This document shows, piece after piece, positions 9,975-18,587 of a stretch of 64,000 nt of DNA. The notes below the pieces were generated by a model. That model saw only the letters and a list, made by a program, of their open reading frames with translations. It was not told the DNA's origin and did no database searches. Positions within the stretch are counted from its first letter, which is position 1, and every line of letters starts with the position of its first letter. The position numbers were made by a program, and so were the translations under genes. Source of the DNA: Ruminococcaceae bacterium KH2T8 (GTDB lineage Bacteria > Bacillota > Clostridia > Saccharofermentanales > Saccharofermentanaceae); NCBI GenBank assembly GCA_900111435.1, contig FOIY01000001.1:682001-746000 (forward strand), read 5' to 3'.

Positions 9975-10778
9975 ATGAAAAACATTAAGTTAAGCGCTGT
10001 CTTACTTACCGCTGCAGTCGTTCTTGCAGGATGCGGATATAACGATACGGAAGCGACAACTTCCACATATATGTCAGAGACAGAAGAGACAACAGTCACT
10101 GTCGAAGATATCAACACGCACACATATCCCAACGGAACATGGAATAAGACTGAGTGTCACTCCTGTTGCAACGCAACTGTTGAGATAACAAATGCGGACG
10201 ACGAGGGCTTTGATTTCAGCGGTCAGTTCTGCACCTTTGCCAAATACGGTGAGATGGAAGGAAGAGCCGTGTACATATCCGATACTACTGCGGTATGGCC
10301 TCCTCTCGATGACGATCCTGATCCTGTCTCTACTCCTTCAGGATATATATACTTCGAGTTCGACGATCAGGGTCTTCACATCACCACGGAAGGAAATATC
10401 GATGTAGGTCCGGGACCTTCTCATTCAGGATTTTTTATCCAAGGTGATCCTCACTACATTAACGATGAATATATAGCGGAAACTTTCTCTGAAGATGAAC
10501 TCTCGGTCATGAGTGAGATCCTTACCCAAGAACAATACGAAGATGAGTTCACAGTCGATATTAATCGTACGCAAATGATCACAAGCGATATAGAACTTGA
10601 AGATGGCAGAACAGGACGACTTATACATGGCTTTGCCCCCGGTGCTGCACTCGGCGTAGGATTTGATATGCTGATCACTGACGACGGGATCATCTACTAT
10701 CTTAATATCACGGGAACCTTTGCCACCAACGATGGATCTTACGAAGGAACTGAACTTCCCGGTTATTCGAACATATAA
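9975..10778 (+). CDS. Secreted lipoprotein of unknown function
   Basis: 267 residues. The signal peptide runs about residues 1-18 and ends in the lipobox LAGC (Cys 19). A Thr/Glu-rich linker (about 22-42) is followed by a beta-rich domain containing NGTWNKTECHSCC and a segment of the form 'G.MEGRAVYISDTTAVW'. I do not recognise a named family. The mature protein is acidic and would sit on the outer face of the membrane. An ACGGAGGTT ribosome site lies before the ATG. It is a single-gene unit on the plus strand, closed by the shared terminator at 10777-10806. Confidence 0.75.
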   Translation: MKNIKLSAVLLTAAVVLAGCGYNDTEATTSTYMSETEETTVTVEDINTHTYPNGTWNKTECHSCCNATVEITNADDEGFDFSGQFCTFAKYGEMEGRAVYISDTTAVWPPLDDDPDPVSTPSGYIYFEFDDQGLHITTEGNIDVGPGPSHSGFFIQGDPHYINDEYIAETFSEDELSVMSEILTQEQYEDEFTVDINRTQMITSDIELEDGRTGRLIHGFAPGAALGVGFDMLITDDGIIYYLNITGTFATNDGSYEGTELPGYSNI

Positions 10779-10806
10779 AAAGCGGGAAAGCTTATAACTT
10801 TCCCGC
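10777..10806. terminator. Bidirectional terminator between lipoprotein and nfnB
   Basis: GCGGGAAAG and CTTTCCCGC form a perfect 9-bp stem around a 7-base loop (10782-10806). A run of five T follows on the minus strand, so it ends the nfn operon well; it can also serve the plus-strand lipoprotein gene. Confidence 0.85.
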
Positions 10807-10829
10807 CTTGTTATCAGTACAGATACTTA

Positions 10830-12221
10830 TTACTTACTCTTAATGTACTCGTCGATACCCTTTGCAGCAGCCTTACCTGCACCCATAGCCAGGATTACGG
10901 TAGCTGCACCGGTAACTGCATCACCGCCTGCGAAAACGCCTTCCTTAGTCGTCTGGCCGTTCTCTTCTGAAGCAACGATGCACTTCCACTTATTCGTATC
11001 AAGACCTGCAGTTGTAGAAGCGATAAGAGGGTTAGGAGAAGTACCGAGCGCCATGATGACTGCATTAGTCTCAAGCTCGAACTCGGAACCTTCAACGGGA
11101 ACCGGACGTCTTCTGCCTGATGCATCGGGCTCACCGAGCTCCATCCTGATGCACTTCATTGCACGTACGTTGTGGTCTTCATCCTCGAGGATCTCAACGG
11201 GGTTCGTAAGAAGCTCGAACTTGATGCCCTCCTCCTTAGCGTGATGAACTTCCTCTACTCTTGCGGGAAGCTCAGCCTCGGATCTTCTATATACGATAGT
11301 AACTTCAGCACCGAGACGAAGAGCCGTACGTGCTGCATCCATTGCAACGTTACCGCCGCCTACTACAGCTACCTTTGCAGGTCTGAAGATAGGCGTATCG
11401 GAATCCTCACGGAAAGCCTTCATGAGGTTATTTCTCGTAAGATATTCATTAGCGGAGAATACACCCTTTGCATTCTCACCGGGGATCTTCATGAACATGG
11501 GAAGACCTGCACCGGAGCCGATGAATACTGCCTCGAATCCTTCCTTCTCCATGAGTTCGTCGATAGTAACGGACTTACCGATGACAACGTTTGTCTCGAT
11601 CTTTACGCCCAATGCCTTAACGTTCTCGATCTCAGCGGCAACAACCGTATCCTTGGGAAGTCTGAACTCGGGGATACCGTATGTAAGAACGCCGCCTGCT
11701 TCGTGGAGCGCCTCGAAGATAGTGACATCATAACCGAGTCTTGCAAGGTCGCCTGCACATGTAAGACCTGCAGGGCCTGAACCGATGACTGCGATCTTGT
11801 GACCGTTGGGAGCACAGTCAGTATGAGGCTTGATGCCTTCTTCTCTTGCTCTGTCGGCCGTATATCTCTCGAGCTTACCGATAGATACCGCATCACCCTT
11901 AACTCCTCTTATGCAGAGAGCCTCGCACTGAGTCTCCTGAGGACATACACGTCCGCATACTGCGGGAAGTGCACTGGACTCCGAGATCTTATCGTATGCG
12001 CCCTTGAAGTCACGCTCCTTAAGAGCCATGATGAATGCGGGGATATCGATATTTACGGGACATCCCTGAACACATCTGGGATTCTTGCAGTTAAGGCATC
12101 TTGCTGCTTCGAGCACTGCCTCTTCTTCTGTATAGCCAAGGCATACCTCATCGAAATTCTTCGCTCTGACCTGAGGATCCTGTTCGCTTATCGGAACTCT
12201 TTCAAATCCGGGAGCAGCCAT
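10830..12221 (-). CDS. nfnB: NADPH-binding subunit of NfnAB transhydrogenase (GltD-like)
   Basis: A 463-residue iron-sulfur flavoprotein of the glutamate synthase small-subunit family. An N-terminal cysteine cluster (CLNCKNPRC, then GRVCPQETQCEALC) binds [4Fe-4S] centres. An FAD-binding site with GSGPAGLTCAGDLA and a second dinucleotide site with VVGGGNVAMDAAR follow. Alone it would often be annotated gltA/gltD, but the 297-residue reductase gene directly upstream, sharing one base (TAATG), identifies the electron-bifurcating NADH-dependent ferredoxin:NADP+ oxidoreductase of clostridia. The complex uses NADH and reduced ferredoxin to make NADPH in the cytoplasm. The large glutamate synthase subunit is not adjacent. 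Confidence 0.85.
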   Translation of the reverse strand: MAAPGFERVPISEQDPQVRAKNFDEVCLGYTEEEAVLEAARCLNCKNPRCVQGCPVNIDIPAFIMALKERDFKGAYDKISESSALPAVCGRVCPQETQCEALCIRGVKGDAVSIGKLERYTADRAREEGIKPHTDCAPNGHKIAVIGSGPAGLTCAGDLARLGYDVTIFEALHEAGGVLTYGIPEFRLPKDTVVAAEIENVKALGVKIETNVVIGKSVTIDELMEKEGFEAVFIGSGAGLPMFMKIPGENAKGVFSANEYLTRNNLMKAFREDSDTPIFRPAKVAVVGGGNVAMDAARTALRLGAEVTIVYRRSEAELPARVEEVHHAKEEGIKFELLTNPVEILEDEDHNVRAMKCIRMELGEPDASGRRRPVPVEGSEFELETNAVIMALGTSPNPLIASTTAGLDTNKWKCIVASEENGQTTKEGVFAGGDAVTGAATVILAMGAGKAAAKGIDEYIKSK

Positions 12222-13114
12222 TACTTATCACCTCCGTCACAGTGTCCGCATCCGCCGTGATGCGTATCGCCTTCCTTGAGCTTGAGCATTGCTCTTCCCT
12301 CTTCGGTGCGATAGAGTTTCATTCTCTCCATAGCCTCGTCGAAATTGACCTTGAATCCGTCGAACTCGGGACCGTCGATGCAGGCGAACTTTACTTCGTC
12401 ACCTACCGTAAGACGGCAGGCACCGCACATACCGGTACCGTCTACCATGATGGGATTCATGCTGACTATAGTGGGGATGTTGTATTTCTTAGTAGTAAGA
12501 GTACAGAACTTCATCATGATCATCGGTCCGATGGATACGCAAAGATCGTACTTCTTGCCTTCCTTCTCAACAAGGTCGGCGATGACCTCCGTAACAAGTC
12601 CCTTTCGTACATAGGATCCGTCGTCGGTCGTGATATAGAGATTACCTGCAACTGCCTTCATCTCATCTTCAAGGATAACGAGATCCTTGTTCTTGGCACC
12701 GACGATGACATCTGCATCGATGCCGTGCTCATGAAGCCACTTGACCTGAGGATATACGGGAGCAGTACCGAGACCTCCTGCAACGAAGAGGATCTTCTTC
12801 TTTTTTACTTCCTCGAGATCATCAGTCACGAGTTCGGAAGGAAGACCCAAAGGTCCTACGAAATCGTGGAGATACTCACCTTCGTTGAGCTCCTTCATGC
12901 GAAGTGTGCTCGCGCCGATAGTCTGAACTACTATCGTAACCGTTCCCTCTTCTCTGTCATAATCGCAGACTGTAAGGGGAATCCTCTCGCCGAGCTCGTC
13001 GATCCTGACGATGACGAACTGACCCGGCTGACAATACTGTGCTACTCTGGGTGCCACGATATCCATAAGGAAGATGGAATCGTGAAGCACGCGCTTCTTC
13101 TTGATCAAGTACAT
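12221..13114 (-). CDS. nfnA: NADH-binding subunit of NfnAB transhydrogenase
   Basis: A 297-residue ferredoxin-NADP reductase-type protein. An N-terminal flavin-binding beta barrel (RIPLTVCDYD) is followed by a nucleotide-binding domain (FVAGGLGTAPVYP) and a C-terminal [2Fe-2S] cysteine set (GTGMCGACRL, then KFACIDGPEFDG). It works with NfnB in flavin-based electron bifurcation linking NADH, ferredoxin and NADPH pools. The stop overlaps the nfnB start (TAATG). A GGAGGCAC ribosome site lies about 10 bases before the ATG and a good sigma-A-type promoter lies upstream. Confidence 0.87.
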   Translation of the reverse strand: MYLIKKKRVLHDSIFLMDIVAPRVAQYCQPGQFVIVRIDELGERIPLTVCDYDREEGTVTIVVQTIGASTLRMKELNEGEYLHDFVGPLGLPSELVTDDLEEVKKKKILFVAGGLGTAPVYPQVKWLHEHGIDADVIVGAKNKDLVILEDEMKAVAGNLYITTDDGSYVRKGLVTEVIADLVEKEGKKYDLCVSIGPMIMMKFCTLTTKKYNIPTIVSMNPIMVDGTGMCGACRLTVGDEVKFACIDGPEFDGFKVNFDEAMERMKLYRTEEGRAMLKLKEGDTHHGGCGHCDGGDK

Positions 13115-13152
13115 AATTATTGTGCCTCCATAAGCCTAAAGACTCCTTTAGT

Positions 13153-13181
13153 ACTATATCAAATCCTTTTTCGTATCTCAA
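13153..13181 (-). promoter_or_regulatory. Promoter of the nfnAB operon
   Basis: Minus-strand TTGAGA (13176-13181) and TATAGT (13153-13158) are separated by 17 bases. TG stands one base before the -10. The transcript would carry a leader of about 30 bases with the GGAGG site. Confidence 0.6.
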
Positions 13182-13213
13182 TGACCTAAGCGGGAACATA
13201 CCCCTGCAAACTA

Positions 13214-13243
13214 TAAAAGATCGGCACCGCAGATGCGATGCCG
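13214..13243 (-). terminator. Terminator of the cellulase gene
   Basis: CGGCATCGC and GCGGTGCCG (one G-T pair) form a 9-bp stem with a 4-base loop, followed by CTTTT on the minus strand, about 27 bases after the cellulase stop codon. Confidence 0.7.
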
Positions 13244-13269
13244 ACTTGATGTAAAAATCAGTTGTACTA

Positions 13270-15873
13270 TCAGGCTTTCTTGCCGGACTTTCTTTTGAAG
13301 ATGACCACACCGCCGACGATCACCGCGACGGCTCCGACACCTATGAGGATCGGGATCGGGCTGCTCTTCTTCTCTTCGGGAACGGCGACCTCGACGGGAT
13401 CCGTTACTTCGGGAGGAAGATCTTCGTCGGGAGCTAAGACGGGCTCGTCAGAATCCGTCTGATCTGCGGGAGCGACCATATCTGCAGGTGCATCCACGTT
13501 CGTGTAGAGCACGAAAGCAGTAACCCATGCCAAAGGAGCATTCCAGTTGATCGTACATTCATTTACCGAATAAGCTTCGATATTATCTGCATAGCACCTG
13601 GCGGGAGCCGTACTGCTCGTCCATCCCAAAGACTGAACATAAGGATCTTCCATTCCGCCGTTAGGTCCTCCGACAAGTACTCCGGAAGGAGCACTCGGGA
13701 ACGAAGGATCGAGTGATGCAGCCCAATATCTGTGGTGAGGGTTCTGCGCGGTATTGCTGCCGTAACCCGTTACATATGAGATATCGAGAGGATTACGTCC
13801 GAGAAGATAATCAAGTCCGAGGCTCGCGCCGTCGATATAAGATGAATCTCCCGTCAGAAGATAAGCATACGAGATGACTACCGAGTTATCGGCTACAAAG
13901 GAATTGGAACCCCAGATATAACCGACATTCGAGTTATCGTACGACAGAGCACTCGGAGCATAAGGCTGACCATAGCCCTGAGAAGATTCCCTGTCACAGT
14001 ATGTATCGGCCGCAGCCGTGATACTTGTCGAAAGCTCATTATAAATATCGGCATCTACGGAATCAGGATTAAGTGCAAGTGAGAGATTACCGAGTGCGGA
14101 TACGTGGCCCCAGTCAAAGCTGCCGTATGTTCCGACACTCTCACCGCCTCCGAGGCTCGTCGGTATCTGAAGATACCATTCGGATGCAGTCATATCGTCA
14201 AGATAGCTCTGCTCACCTGTAGAAAGATAGAGCTCACATGCAGCCCAGTAGAATTCGTCCGTTACGTTATCGTCGCCGTAAGCACCGCCGCCTGCAGGGC
14301 TTTCGAGAGGAGCATACAGATCAGGGTGAGCCATCGCAGCAGCGTATGTTCTCTGAGCCACGTCGAGACACTGATCGGCAAATACGGGATCGATATCTCT
14401 CCAGAGTCTTGCAGCCTGAGCCGAACACGCAGAGACATTGAGCGTCGCTGCCGTCGACGGAGGAAGGATCACTCTGTTCTGAGTATCGTCAGCAGGAGCG
14501 AGAGCAAGACCGGTCCAGTTCTCGTCATGCATCTTGTGATATGCCATATCGACATACTCACCGTCAGCGACGAGCATGGTCATCATCCACTCCATCTCCC
14601 ATCTTGCTTCATCAAGAAGATCGGGATAACCGTTACCGTTCTCGGGGATGGACATCGTACCATCAGCGAAAGCATCCTCCGTGCCCATAAAGACTGCCGT
14701 CTCATACATATTCTGAAGGAGCCACAAAGATATTCCGCCGTTAACGACATACTTGCCGTGGTCACCTGCGTCATACCACCCGCCCGTAACATCCTGTGTA
14801 TTGCTGCTGTCAGTGATGGTTGCGACATCCGGAAGATGACCTGCCGCCCTTGCGAGAGCTGATGCATCACCCGAAGTAATATACTGTTCTTCGATCTCGA
14901 TACCGGAACGGTTCTGATAGTAGTAATTAAGAGAGTCCTGAAGCAGTGAGTAATAATCATCACTGTTACCGACACTGAAGTCCCTTGAGATCTCACCGGT
15001 CTCGGCTTCGATATGGTAAGTACCTGCTGTATCAAAGTCTGTAAAGTCAACGATATGAACGTGATCACCGGAGTCCGCGTCATTACCGAAGAGCTCGGTC
15101 TCACCGCTGTAGACTGCATTACCGTCAGCATCCAGGATCGAGTAAGCGATCGGTTCTTCAAGGTCCGATACCAGCGTTGCCTGCTTTACCCTGCCCGTGA
15201 GATAACCGAGCTGATTGACCATGATCGCATAGTCGGACGATGTCTGCTCAGTCGCATAGTCATTCTCGTCGGAAGTAAGATCAATTAGCGACATATTATC
15301 GAAAGTCAGAACAGTTCCTGCAGGAAAGCATACGCTGTCCGTATATGTTCCGTCACCACCTAAGTGGAATGTCCACTCCGCTGTCTGCACCGTCTGTCCC
15401 GCGGTGAAAGTAAGGTCTACATTCTGAGTCTCGCCTGCCGAGATCGGGATCCTGTCCCAAGTAGAATCAAGATCAGTACCGTCACTGTTATTGTGCCAGA
15501 CTTCGATATTACCGTCGTAGTTACCGATCTTGGTAAAATACTGACCATCCTCACTCGAAGTGATCTGATACTGCACCCTGTACTGGTGACCTTCCACGAT
15601 CGTCAGATCTCTGTGTCTGAACTGACAGTCCCATCTGTCCTGACCGCCGTTGGACCTTCCGCCCGGATTATTGATCGTGATCACGAACTGCCCGTTCGTC
15701 ACCTCGAAATCCATACTTCCCGTACCCGATACGCACGTATGCCACGGAAGTCCTTCTCCGTTCTCAAAATCAGTAGCGCCGAGCTGTTCGCCCGCCGCTA
15801 CTGTTCTGAAACTCACAAGTGAAATAGCAACCGATAAAGTTACTGCCAACATTGACTTGATCGTTCTCTTCAT
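13270..15873 (-). CDS. Membrane-anchored family 9 glycoside hydrolase (endoglucanase)
   Basis: 867 residues. In order: signal peptide (1-27), a CBM4/9-like beta-sandwich (about 30-195), a CelD-type Ig-like domain (about 210-305, IMVNQLGYLTGRVKQATLV), a GH9 catalytic domain (about 310-800), a Pro/Asp/Glu linker, and a C-terminal hydrophobic helix with a basic end (about 838-867). GH9 signatures are present: GGWYDAGDHGKY near residue 366 with the nucleophile-binding Asp pair, an HHRYW stretch, and YSVNECTINWNAPL near 770 with the catalytic acid Glu. It would cleave beta-1,4-glucans at the cell surface. No dockerin is present, so it is not a cellulosome subunit. It lies 30 bases after the transpeptidase gene and may be co-transcribed with it. 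Confidence 0.93.
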   Translation of the reverse strand: MKRTIKSMLAVTLSVAISLVSFRTVAAGEQLGATDFENGEGLPWHTCVSGTGSMDFEVTNGQFVITINNPGGRSNGGQDRWDCQFRHRDLTIVEGHQYRVQYQITSSEDGQYFTKIGNYDGNIEVWHNNSDGTDLDSTWDRIPISAGETQNVDLTFTAGQTVQTAEWTFHLGGDGTYTDSVCFPAGTVLTFDNMSLIDLTSDENDYATEQTSSDYAIMVNQLGYLTGRVKQATLVSDLEEPIAYSILDADGNAVYSGETELFGNDADSGDHVHIVDFTDFDTAGTYHIEAETGEISRDFSVGNSDDYYSLLQDSLNYYYQNRSGIEIEEQYITSGDASALARAAGHLPDVATITDSSNTQDVTGGWYDAGDHGKYVVNGGISLWLLQNMYETAVFMGTEDAFADGTMSIPENGNGYPDLLDEARWEMEWMMTMLVADGEYVDMAYHKMHDENWTGLALAPADDTQNRVILPPSTAATLNVSACSAQAARLWRDIDPVFADQCLDVAQRTYAAAMAHPDLYAPLESPAGGGAYGDDNVTDEFYWAACELYLSTGEQSYLDDMTASEWYLQIPTSLGGGESVGTYGSFDWGHVSALGNLSLALNPDSVDADIYNELSTSITAAADTYCDRESSQGYGQPYAPSALSYDNSNVGYIWGSNSFVADNSVVISYAYLLTGDSSYIDGASLGLDYLLGRNPLDISYVTGYGSNTAQNPHHRYWAASLDPSFPSAPSGVLVGGPNGGMEDPYVQSLGWTSSTAPARCYADNIEAYSVNECTINWNAPLAWVTAFVLYTNVDAPADMVAPADQTDSDEPVLAPDEDLPPEVTDPVEVAVPEEKKSSPIPILIGVGAVAVIVGGVVIFKRKSGKKA

Positions 15874-15903
15874 ATGAACCTCACTAAACCGTTAGGTATG
15901 TTA

Positions 15904-17352
15904 TCAGTGGTAGACTACTACCGTTGTTCCTCCGGGGATATGGTTATAGATCCACTCAGCGTTAGAAAGCTCAACTCTTACGCATCCGTGAGAAAGAGCC
16001 TGACCGATCCTTGAATCACAGGGAGACGAAGGAGTCGGAAGTTTGTTATACAAGGTACTGTGGATCATGTAATCGCCGCAGAAGCCCGTTGCGTAGAAGC
16101 ATCTGACGCCGTATGAGTCAAAGTAATATCTTCTTCCCTGTACGTGGAAAACACCCTCGATGGTGTCATGTCCGGGAGCACCGATCGTACATCCGAACGA
16201 TTCGACCCTTACCCAGGATCCGCCGCCTCTTTCGTAGATAGCGACCGTGAAAGTAGACTTATCTATGAGGATGAGATAATTAGTAGGGCTCGTATAGTCC
16301 TGAGCCTTGATATCCATGGGATCTTCCATGATAGGACGTGTCATGTAAGGATCTGTCGTATCGCCGGGAGCAGCGCTGCCCTTAGGAAGTACGACGATCT
16401 GGATAGCCTCCATCCTGTAGCTGCAGGAAGCCGTACCGGAGCTCTCACCGTTCTTTGCCCAGCCGAGCCATCCGTAGTTCTGACAATGTGTCCTGTAGTA
16501 GATATCGTAGCAATCCGCATCGGGACCCGTAAGCTCGATCCTGATAGCTTCAAGACGAAGACCGCGACCTGTAGTTCCGCTCGTAGCTCCGTCAGTCTGC
16601 CAGTTACCCCAGCCGATATCTTCGATATGGCTCTTATATCTGACGCCGACATTCTCATTTCCGGTTACGTTGATCTGGATACCTTCCATTCGAAGTCCGC
16701 GACCTGATGTACCGGCGGTATTTCCGTTAGATACTTCACCCTGCCATCCGATGTTCTGAACATGCGCCTTATAGGAGACCGAAAGATCCGCCGAAGGATT
16801 AGGTGAAAATCTGCTGTCACTCGTAGGGACGCTTCCACCGTTCTTTGGAACGATCATGACCTTGATACCCTCTACTCTTAAGGAGCAACCGGTAGTACCT
16901 GCGATCTCACCGTTCTTAGCCCATCTGAGCCAACCGAGATTCTGAACATGGAGTGTATAGTAAACATCGTAATTAGCTGCGTCGGTTCCCGTAAGCTCGA
17001 TCTGGATGGCTTCGATCCTTAATCCTCTTCCTACGGTGCCGGTAACGCTGTCATTAGCGCTCCAGTTGTTTTCCCAACCGATATTCTCAACGTGAGACCT
17101 GTATCTGATACCGAGGTTATAGTCCCCCGATACATTCATCTTAAGAGCCTCCATACGAAGACCTCTACCCGATGTGCCTGCCTCACTGCCGTCTGCTACG
17201 TAGTTCTGCCAGCCGACATTCTGTACATGTGCCGCGTAGTTGACTGAAACCGTGCTTGCATTTACATATCCGTCACTTGATCCGATCACTACACCAAGAG
17301 AGATGACCAAAGTGAACAAAGCTGCCGCGATCCGCTTAAAGCCGTGTCTCAT
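15904..17352 (-). CDS. L,D-transpeptidase with six ChW repeats
   Basis: 482 residues. A signal peptide is followed by two triplets of clostridial hydrophobic-W repeats (each about 40-48 residues, with H.QN.GW and GRGLR.EA cores), then a YkuD-type L,D-transpeptidase domain ending HGCVRVELSNAEW, where Cys is the nucleophile. It would form 3-3 peptidoglycan cross-links or attach proteins; the repeats probably bind wall carbohydrate. The third repeat of each triplet differs in the same way (CSLR or CSYR in place of GRGLR), pointing to triplet duplication. I placed the start at 17352 (MRHGFK), because GGAGGAG lies just before it; the ATG four codons upstream would put that site inside the gene. 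Confidence 0.9.
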   Translation of the reverse strand: MRHGFKRIAAALFTLVISLGVVIGSSDGYVNASTVSVNYAAHVQNVGWQNYVADGSEAGTSGRGLRMEALKMNVSGDYNLGIRYRSHVENIGWENNWSANDSVTGTVGRGLRIEAIQIELTGTDAANYDVYYTLHVQNLGWLRWAKNGEIAGTTGCSLRVEGIKVMIVPKNGGSVPTSDSRFSPNPSADLSVSYKAHVQNIGWQGEVSNGNTAGTSGRGLRMEGIQINVTGNENVGVRYKSHIEDIGWGNWQTDGATSGTTGRGLRLEAIRIELTGPDADCYDIYYRTHCQNYGWLGWAKNGESSGTASCSYRMEAIQIVVLPKGSAAPGDTTDPYMTRPIMEDPMDIKAQDYTSPTNYLILIDKSTFTVAIYERGGGSWVRVESFGCTIGAPGHDTIEGVFHVQGRRYYFDSYGVRCFYATGFCGDYMIHSTLYNKLPTPSSPCDSRIGQALSHGCVRVELSNAEWIYNHIPGGTTVVVYH

Positions 17353-17455
17353 ACACTCCTCCATACTATCAACATTAAAGATACTTTACATATCAAGAGT
17401 ATCATTCGGTATTATCCGATTCAATGCAGTAATGTTTCAATTAGTTTAAAAAAGT

Positions 17456-17466
17456 TGTGGTACAAT
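17456..17466 (+). promoter_or_regulatory. Extended -10 promoter of tRNA-Leu
   Basis: TGTGG followed by TACAAT ends 11 bases before the tRNA gene. The -35 region is weak. The element matches the TRTGn-TAYAAT form seen at several other genes here. Confidence 0.55.
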
Positions 17467-17477
17467 ACATAGGCGAC

Positions 17478-17561
17478 GCGGATGTGATGAAATTGGCAGA
17501 CATGCCAGATTTAGGTTCTGGTGCCTTCGGCGTGCAGGTTCAAGTCCTGTCATCCGCACCA
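17478..17561 (+). tRNA. tRNA-Leu (anticodon UAG)
   Basis: The 84-base gene folds as a type II tRNA. The acceptor stem pairs GCGGATG (17478-17484) with CATCCGC (17551-17557), followed by the A discriminator and an encoded CCA. The anticodon arm CCAGA-TTTAGGT-TCTGG places TAG in the loop, which reads CUA/CUN leucine codons. A long variable arm (TGCCTTCGGCGT) is typical of tRNA-Leu, and the T arm carries GGTTCAAGTCC. A strong terminator follows, so it is a single-gene unit. Confidence 0.97.
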
Positions 17562-17570
17562 AGATTCAAA

Positions 17571-17607
17571 AACTCCCTTGAGGCTCTGATGCCTAAGGGA
17601 GTTTTGT
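17571..17607. terminator. Bidirectional terminator after tRNA-Leu
   Basis: AACTCCCTT and AAGGGAGTT pair, with AGGC/GCCT extending the stem around a 6-base loop. TTTTG follows on the plus strand and TTTTTG on the minus strand. It ends both the tRNA transcript and the HD-domain gene at 17636. Confidence 0.88.
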
Positions 17608-17635
17608 TTAACTACTTATGCGCTTTCCGTGGATC

Positions 17636-18220
17636 TCACAATCCCGGATCCCGGTACCGTCTTTCCTGATCGATCTTAGCGATAGTATCTTCAAGTATCT
17701 CTTCCCGAAGTTTTGTAAGCCATTCCGAGAATCTGACCGTATCATTGGCATATGTCTTATTCAATTCATATTCATTTTCAGACCATGTACTCAGCGGAGA
17801 CTCATTGTGCTGGATCAGGGCTTCGAGCTTATCTAATGCTTTATAGACCTTGGCTTCCTGCGTCTCCTGCGCATCCATTTCCTTATAAAGAGCAGACAGA
17901 TCAGCTGATACTTCATAGGGAAGCGACTTGACCCATTGATCCAATAATCTTTCTTCCGCAGCCCTGTCTGAATCAGTCTTAACAAATGCGGGAATGTCGC
18001 CCGTAAAGCACTCTCCGAGATCGTGGATAAGACACATCTTTATTACCTTATCCATATCAAGATCGGGAAACTCGTCTTTCAGGAGCAACGCCATGAGCGA
18101 TACTCTCCAACTGTGTTCCGCTACGCTCTCGGGTTTACCTTTGGTCGTAGTACAGTGGCGCGGCGTATCTTTGAGCCTTTCGGCTACATGCAGTATTTCC
18201 AGATACTCTCTTGCATTCAT
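17636..18220 (-). CDS. HD-domain phosphohydrolase, YfbR-like
   Basis: 194 residues. The HD metal-binding signature is visible: H in VAEHSWRVS, then HD in CLIHDLGECFTGDIP, with a later Asp in ALDKLEALIQH. This arrangement (HD_3 type) resembles 5'-deoxynucleotidases of the YfbR/YGK1 group, which remove phosphate from deoxynucleoside monophosphates. The substrate here is an inference. Its ATG overlaps the stop of the upstream monooxygenase-like gene by 4 bases, so the two are translationally coupled. Confidence 0.8.
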   Translation of the reverse strand: MNAREYLEILHVAERLKDTPRHCTTTKGKPESVAEHSWRVSLMALLLKDEFPDLDMDKVIKMCLIHDLGECFTGDIPAFVKTDSDRAAEERLLDQWVKSLPYEVSADLSALYKEMDAQETQEAKVYKALDKLEALIQHNESPLSTWSENEYELNKTYANDTVRFSEWLTKLREEILEDTIAKIDQERRYRDPGL

Positions 18221-18537
18221 GTTCTTATATACTTCTTGTCCGCCTCATATTCATCACTTATGAATCGCTCGACTGTCATGTGCAGATCGTATTTATCGCG
18301 CAGTTCGGCAAGCTGTTTCATCATGGGAGATGCGTGATGCTCATCTATCGCGGCCTGATCAGTCCAAGAGTCAATAAGAAGCACTGTCTCGGGATCATCG
18401 AGCGGAGTGAAATACTGATATCTGAGATTTCCCTTTTCGGCACGGATCGCATCAGCGATCCCGGATTTTTCCATCTCTTTGGCGAATGCTCTGGCACTGC
18501 CGTTTTGGCCTTTGTAATAAAGATTAACGGTTATCAT
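18217..18537 (-). CDS. Antibiotic biosynthesis monooxygenase (ABM) family protein
   Basis: 106 residues with a single ferredoxin-like alpha+beta ABM domain: MITVNLYYKG at the start, GNLRYQYFTPLDDPETVLLIDSW in the middle and an IDEHHASP helix start. Members act as small cofactor-free monooxygenases, often on quinols, or as heme-degrading enzymes; which applies here is not visible. A GGAGGGG ribosome site precedes the ATG. It is coupled by a 4-base overlap to the HD phosphohydrolase gene. Confidence 0.78.
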   Translation of the reverse strand: MITVNLYYKGQNGSARAFAKEMEKSGIADAIRAEKGNLRYQYFTPLDDPETVLLIDSWTDQAAIDEHHASPMMKQLAELRDKYDLHMTVERFISDEYEADKKYIRT

Positions 18538-18587
18538 ATCCCCTCCCTATAACACGGGTTATCTGTAAGCGAGAAATATTCGAAAGC

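Noticed and set aside
12242-13189. Plus-strand open frame of 315 codons opposite nfnA
   Set aside because: Antisense to a gene with clear flavin and [2Fe-2S] motifs; no ribosome site.
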